A stretch of DNA of 64,000 nucleotides from Rhizobium anhuiense (GTDB lineage Bacteria > Pseudomonadota > Alphaproteobacteria > Rhizobiales > Rhizobiaceae), in the NCBI RefSeq assembly GCF_003985145.1, contig NZ_ML133542.1:1-64000 (forward strand), written 5' to 3'. The notes under the pieces are model-generated. The model was not told where the DNA came from and searched no databases. It saw only the letters and a list, made by a program, of their open reading frames with translations. Of the stretch, positions 60,650 to 64,000 are shown one piece after another (position 1 is the first letter of the stretch; each line of letters opens with the position of its first letter). A program made the position numbers and the translations under genes.

Positions 60650-60904
60650 ATGGAAAACGCAGGCGTGGGTTGGATTGCAGCCATCATCATCGGCGGTATC
60701 GCCGGATGGCTGGCGGAAAAGGTCATGAGCAGCAACATGGGCTTGCTCATGAACATATTGCTCGGCATCGTCGGCGCCATTGTCGCCAACTGGATCCTGG
60801 GTCTGTTGCACATCCAGCCGCTTGCCGGTTGGCTGGGCTATCTGATCACCGGTTTTATCGGTGCCTGCATCCTGATTTTCATCGGCCGTCTCATCCGCCG
60901 CTGA
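60650..60904 (+). CDS. GlsB/YeaQ/YmgE-family stress membrane protein
   Basis: 84 residues from the ATG at 60650, after AGGAGGGAG. Three short hydrophobic segments with the family pattern WIAAIIIGGIAGWLAEKVM, LLMNILLGIVGAIVANWILG and LGYLITGFIGACILIFIGRL. These are small transglycosylase-associated-type membrane proteins induced by acid and other stresses in enterobacteria; their molecular role is unknown. A hairpin terminator follows. Confidence 0.92.
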   Translation: MENAGVGWIAAIIIGGIAGWLAEKVMSSNMGLLMNILLGIVGAIVANWILGLLHIQPLAGWLGYLITGFIGACILIFIGRLIRR

Positions 60905-60943
60905 CCCCGGCCGCTGGCCTCAATCTGCGCGTTAGACATATCG

Positions 60944-60974
60944 AAAGCCGGGCGTTGATGACGTCCGGCTTTTT
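60944..60974 (+). terminator. Rho-independent terminator after the GlsB-like gene
   Basis: AAAGCCGG (60944-60951) pairs with CCGGCTTT (60965-60972) and is followed by more T residues. It lies between the convergent GlsB-like and DUF883-like genes and may work in both directions because the arm ends in an A/T run on each side. Confidence 0.75.
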
Positions 60975-60994
60975 CTTGAGCTCTGAATTCCCGT

Positions 60995-61276
60995 TCAGCG
61001 GCGGCTGAGCAGGCCGAACACATAGGCAATGCCTGCCGTCACCGCGAGTGCCATGAGCGGTTCTTCGCGCACCTTGTCGCGCAGCCGTTCGGTCATTACC
61101 GAAGCCTCGTCCGTCACCGCCGATTTTGCGCCCTGCCCCAGCGCGACCACGCTTTCCGTCAGCCGGGAGAGATCGTTGCGAAGGGCTGCGACCTGCGCCG
61201 ACAGATCGTCTGCTGCGATATCAGCCTTGACACGCGCGGCGGTGGATTCGGCGGAAGCGGTTTTCAATTCTGCCAT
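60995..61276 (-). CDS. DUF883/ElaB-YqjD-like membrane-anchored protein
   Basis: 93 residues from the ATG at 61276 (AGGAG 6 nt upstream). A long amphipathic helix (residues 15-70; LSAQVAALRNDLSRLTESVV) is followed by a C-terminal membrane anchor, LMALAVTAGIAYVFGLLSRR. This is the build of E. coli ElaB/YqjD, which tether ribosomes to the membrane in stationary phase. A near-perfect general-stress promoter lies about 30 bp upstream, in agreement with a stress role. Confidence 0.82.
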   Translation of the reverse strand: MAELKTASAESTAARVKADIAADDLSAQVAALRNDLSRLTESVVALGQGAKSAVTDEASVMTERLRDKVREEPLMALAVTAGIAYVFGLLSRR

Positions 61277-61307
61277 GGTCTGCTCCTGTTTCATGGGATG
61301 CCGCTTC

Positions 61308-61333
61308 AACGAAATGGCGGCCCGAAAAGTTCC
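61308..61333 (-). promoter_or_regulatory. EcfG/RpoE2-type general stress promoter
   Basis: On the minus strand GGAAC (61333-61329), a 17-bp spacer beginning TTTT, and CGTT (61311-61308): an exact match to the alphaproteobacterial general-stress consensus. It is correctly placed, 32 bp before the ATG of the DUF883-like gene. Confidence 0.65.
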
Positions 61334-61495
61334 GCCGCAACCGATCTTTTGTTCGCCGCAAAGCCGCCGCGGCCGGGCAGCCGCCTTGTGCAGCTTTTCG
61401 CGCGACAAACCCTTCATTTCCTGTCGGGTTTGTTTTAAGGAACGTCGAATGTCCGCCGGCGCGCGGCTCAATGATACTGCGAGGTTTGCGTTTCC

Positions 61496-63388
61496 ATGTT
61501 GCATATCCTGAGAAGAGCTGCTCAGACCTGGGTTGCCAAGCTCCTGCTGCTTTTGCTCGTCGTCTCCTTCGGTGTCTGGGGCGTGTCGCATGAGCTGTTA
61601 ACGGGCGGCAACAGCACCACGGTCGTGACCGTCGGCGATCAGCATGTGGACGTCAACGAATTCCACCTCGCCTATCAGCGCCAGGTGGCAAGCCTCAGCC
61701 AGCAGTTCGGCATGCGCCTCACCCCCGAGCAGGCCCGCGCCTTCGGCATCGAGCAGCAGGTGCTTGCCCAGCTCGTCGCCGGCGCCTCGCTCGATCAGCT
61801 CGCCGAAGACATGAACCTCGGCCTGTCGGAGGACCGCCTCGCCCAGCTGATCGCCGACGATCCGGCTTTCAAGGCCGTCAACGGCCAGTTCGACCGTGAG
61901 CTCTTTGTCTCGCGCCTGCGCAATGCCAACATCCGCCAGGACGACTACATCAAGGAGCGCAGCAAGGTCGCCGTCCGCAGCCAGGTCGTCGATGCCATCT
62001 CGAACGGATTCACCGCGCCGAAGACGCTGGTCGACGCCTTGAAGCTTTATGGCAATGAAAGCCGCAGCGTCGATTACCTGCTGCTCACCAACGCCAATAT
62101 CGAGCCGATCAAGGCGCCCGCCGACGACGTGCTGGCGACGTGGTTCGAAGGTGTCAAGCAGCGTTATCGGGCGCCAGAATACCGCAAGCTCATTTATCTC
62201 AAGCTGCAGCCCGCCGATATTGCCGACGCTGCAACCGTCACCGACGATCAGATCCACGAAACGTTCGACAAGAGCAAGGATATCTACCGCACACCGGAAA
62301 GCCGCACCATCGAACAGTTGACCTTCGCCAGCAAGGATCTTGCCGCCGCCGCCGAAACGGCGCTGAAGAGCGGCACCAGCTTCGATCAGTTGGTCTCCGA
62401 CCAGGGCAAGACGGCAAGCGACGTGCTGCTCGGCGAATTCACCAAGGACAAGGTTCCCGACCAGGCCGTTGCCAATGCAGCCTTCGCGGTTTCGCGCGAT
62501 GGCGGCACGACGCCTGTGGTCGACGGCTCCTTCGGGGCCGTCATCCTGCGCATCACCAACATCAAGCCGGAAACGGTGAAGAATTTCGACGAGGTGAAGG
62601 AGGATATCCGCAAGCAGCTGGCGCTTTCCAACGCCTCTCAGGAGGTGATCAACGTTCATGACCGCATCGAAGACCTGCGCGCCGGAGGTTCCACGCTCGA
62701 GGATATCGCCGGTCAGCTGAAGCTCCAGGCCGTCACCGTCGATGCCGTCGACATGACCGGCGCCGACAAGGAAGGCAAAGAGGTCAAGGATCTCCCGGCC
62801 AAGCAGCAGTTGCTCGGCGAAGCCTTCAAGACCGAGGTCGGCGTCGATGCGCCGCCGCTGCCGATCGGCAATGACGGCTATGTCTGGTTCAACGTCCTTG
62901 AAATCACGCCGGACCGCGATCGCCCGATCGCCGAGGTGCGCGAAAAGGCCGTCGAGGACTGGACCGCCGAACAGCAGAAGGCCGAGCTCGCCAAGAAGGC
63001 CGACGCATTGAAGGCCGAGGCGGCGAAGGGCACGGCACTTGCCGATATCGCAACGCCGCTCGGCATCGCCGTCGAAAGCAAGAGCGGTGTCACCCGCTCC
63101 ACCGACGATCCGGTGCTCGGCCGCGCCGGCGTCACCGCCGCCTTCTCCGGCCCGGTCGATACGGTCGCGAGCGCCGTCGGCGCCGATCCCTCGACGCAGA
63201 TCCTGATGAAGGTCACCGAGGTCAACAGTGAGCCGACCGGCGACGTCCTGAACAACCGCGATGCCCAGATCACCGCCATGGCCAATGCCGCCGGCGACGA
63301 CATCCTCGATCAGATGGTCAACCTGCTGCAGACGCAATACGGCGCGCAGATCAACCAGAAGCTCGCCGAACAGGCGACAGTCCGCTAG
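61496..63388 (+). CDS. ppiD: Membrane-anchored peptidyl-prolyl isomerase (PpiD/SurA-N type)
   Basis: 630 residues. One N-terminal membrane anchor (about 13-33; VAKLLLLLLVVSFGVWGVSH), then a large periplasmic part: SurA-N-type chaperone helices (45-230), a parvulin-like domain roughly 245-375 (SRTIEQLTFASKDLAAAAE to DEVKEDIRKQLAL), and a C-terminal helical region. It assists folding of exported proteins next to the Sec translocon. Directly upstream of trpD, with the trpD ribosome site overlapping its stop, as is usual in rhizobia. Confidence 0.93.
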   Translation: MLHILRRAAQTWVAKLLLLLLVVSFGVWGVSHELLTGGNSTTVVTVGDQHVDVNEFHLAYQRQVASLSQQFGMRLTPEQARAFGIEQQVLAQLVAGASLDQLAEDMNLGLSEDRLAQLIADDPAFKAVNGQFDRELFVSRLRNANIRQDDYIKERSKVAVRSQVVDAISNGFTAPKTLVDALKLYGNESRSVDYLLLTNANIEPIKAPADDVLATWFEGVKQRYRAPEYRKLIYLKLQPADIADAATVTDDQIHETFDKSKDIYRTPESRTIEQLTFASKDLAAAAETALKSGTSFDQLVSDQGKTASDVLLGEFTKDKVPDQAVANAAFAVSRDGGTTPVVDGSFGAVILRITNIKPETVKNFDEVKEDIRKQLALSNASQEVINVHDRIEDLRAGGSTLEDIAGQLKLQAVTVDAVDMTGADKEGKEVKDLPAKQQLLGEAFKTEVGVDAPPLPIGNDGYVWFNVLEITPDRDRPIAEVREKAVEDWTAEQQKAELAKKADALKAEAAKGTALADIATPLGIAVESKSGVTRSTDDPVLGRAGVTAAFSGPVDTVASAVGADPSTQILMKVTEVNSEPTGDVLNNRDAQITAMANAAGDDILDQMVNLLQTQYGAQINQKLAEQATVR

Positions 63389-63396
63389 GAGGCCTT

Positions 63397-64000
63397 ATGA
63401 CCGATCTGAAGCCGTTCCTGGCCAAGGCCGCAAGCCGCGAGCCGCTGACGCGTGACGAGGCTCGTGCCGCCTTCGACATCCTGATGTCGGGCCAGGCGAC
63501 GCCCTCGCAGATCGGTGGCTTCCTGATGGCGTTGCGCGTGCGCGGCGAAACCGTCGACGAGATCGTCGGCGCCGTCACCGCGATGCGCGCGAAAATGCTG
63601 GCCGTCGAGGCGCCGGCCGATGCGATCGACATCGTCGGCACCGGCGGCGATGCCAGCGGCACCTACAATATCTCGACGCTGGCGGCGCTGATCGTCGCCG
63701 GCGCCGGTGTCCCCGTCGCCAAGCACGGCAACCGGGCGCTGAGTTCGAAATCGGGCGCGGCCGACAATCTGGCCGCACTCGGCGTCAAGCTCGATGTCAG
63801 CCCCGAGATCATCTCCCGCTGCATCGCGGAGGCCGGCGTCGGCTTCATGTTCGCGCAGATGCATCATTCCGCCATGCGCCATGTCGGCCCCTCCCGGGTC
63901 GAACTCGGCACGCGCACGATCTTCAACCTGCTCGGCCCGCTCTCCAATCCGGCCGGCGTCCGACGCCAGCTGCTCGGCGTCTTCTCGCCGCAATGGCTGG
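63397..64000 (+). CDS. trpD: Anthranilate phosphoribosyltransferase, 5' part
   Basis: 201 codons are present before the window ends, with no stop. The ATG at 63397 has AGGAGG (63387-63392) overlapping the ppiD stop. Substrate motifs are complete: GTGGD (81-85) for PRPP, KHGNR (109-113), SGAAD and the anthranilate-binding HHSAMRHVGPSR region. It joins anthranilate and PRPP in tryptophan synthesis. Probably followed by trpC outside the window. Confidence 0.96.
   Translation, partial: MTDLKPFLAKAASREPLTRDEARAAFDILMSGQATPSQIGGFLMALRVRGETVDEIVGAVTAMRAKMLAVEAPADAIDIVGTGGDASGTYNISTLAALIVAGAGVPVAKHGNRALSSKSGAADNLAALGVKLDVSPEIISRCIAEAGVGFMFAQMHHSAMRHVGPSRVELGTRTIFNLLGPLSNPAGVRRQLLGVFSPQWL

Noticed and set aside
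61598..63337. 579-residue frame antisense to ppiD
   Set aside because: Long shadow in high-GC DNA; the plus-strand protein has clear domains and the antisense product has none.
1..64000. CRISPR arrays, rRNA operon, prophage or secretion-system cluster
   Set aside because: No regularly spaced repeats, rRNA sequence, phage structural genes or secretion components were seen in the window.

Overview
The window looks like a chromosomal segment of a fast-growing rhizobium (Rhizobium leguminosarum/etli type). The evidence is the high-GC coding style, frequent GTG/TTG starts behind strong Shine-Dalgarno sequences, the number of LysR regulators and ABC/MFS importers, and two blocks of recognisable alphaproteobacterial core genes: rlpA - D,D-carboxypeptidase - tmk - holB - metG - tatD - MBL hydrolase (37.3-45.8 kb, minus strand) and ppiD - trpD (61.5 kb to the right edge). 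The species assignment is inference from gene content only.

Layout. 0-8.7 kb: the end of an ISNCY-like insertion sequence, a large MscS-type channel, two epoxide-hydrolase-like alpha/beta hydrolases, a LysR regulator, a DUF599 membrane protein, a PAS protein and a decayed universal-stress-protein gene. 8.7-15.3 kb: an aromatic-catabolism operon (FAH-family hydrolase, MFS importer, FAD hydroxylase, extradiol dioxygenase, ACMSD-type amidohydrolase) facing a GntR/FCD regulator across a short AT-rich region with a perfect palindrome. 15.5-21.3 kb: a carbohydrate ABC importer ending in a cytoplasmic GH3 glycosidase with a NagZ-like motif. 21.4-27.9 kb: a SsuABC/TauABC-type importer operon with a ThDP enzyme and a GlcG-like protein, divergent from a LysR gene. 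28-35 kb: a chemoreceptor with a C-terminal CheR/CheB tether, an AraC regulator, a small secreted/tandem-NTF2 gene pair facing a LysR gene, and a second LysR gene. 35.2-37.3 kb: a stress gene pair and TerC.

37.3-45.8 kb is the core block, interrupted between holB and metG by an oppositely oriented TSUP exporter gene. 46-59.3 kb is accessory: small proteins, a LysR / TMADH-like demethylase / betaine-binding-protein set, a GYD protein, a diguanylate cyclase, tRNA-Ser(UGA) followed by about 850 bp without a convincing gene, a DHA2 efflux pump with its LysR regulator, a PhnA-like protein and two transglutaminase-like proteins. 59.4-61.3 kb holds several very small genes (two 38-residue ORFs, an entericidin-like lipoprotein, a GlsB/YeaQ protein, a DUF883-like protein). 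At least two genes in the window carry good matches to the alphaproteobacterial general-stress (EcfG/RpoE2) promoter.

The most unusual structural feature is a roughly 100-125 bp interspersed repeat present in three copies. Its ends read TAGAGC...GCTCTA, and it lies exactly on the 3' ends of five genes, supplying all or part of their stop codons. I saw no CRISPR array, prophage or single large novel system. The best candidates for new biology are this stop-donating repeat, an orphan betaine-type binding protein paired with a demethylase that lacks one iron-sulfur cysteine, a D,D-carboxypeptidase homologue with altered SxN and KTG motifs, and the dense small-protein stress neighbourhood.
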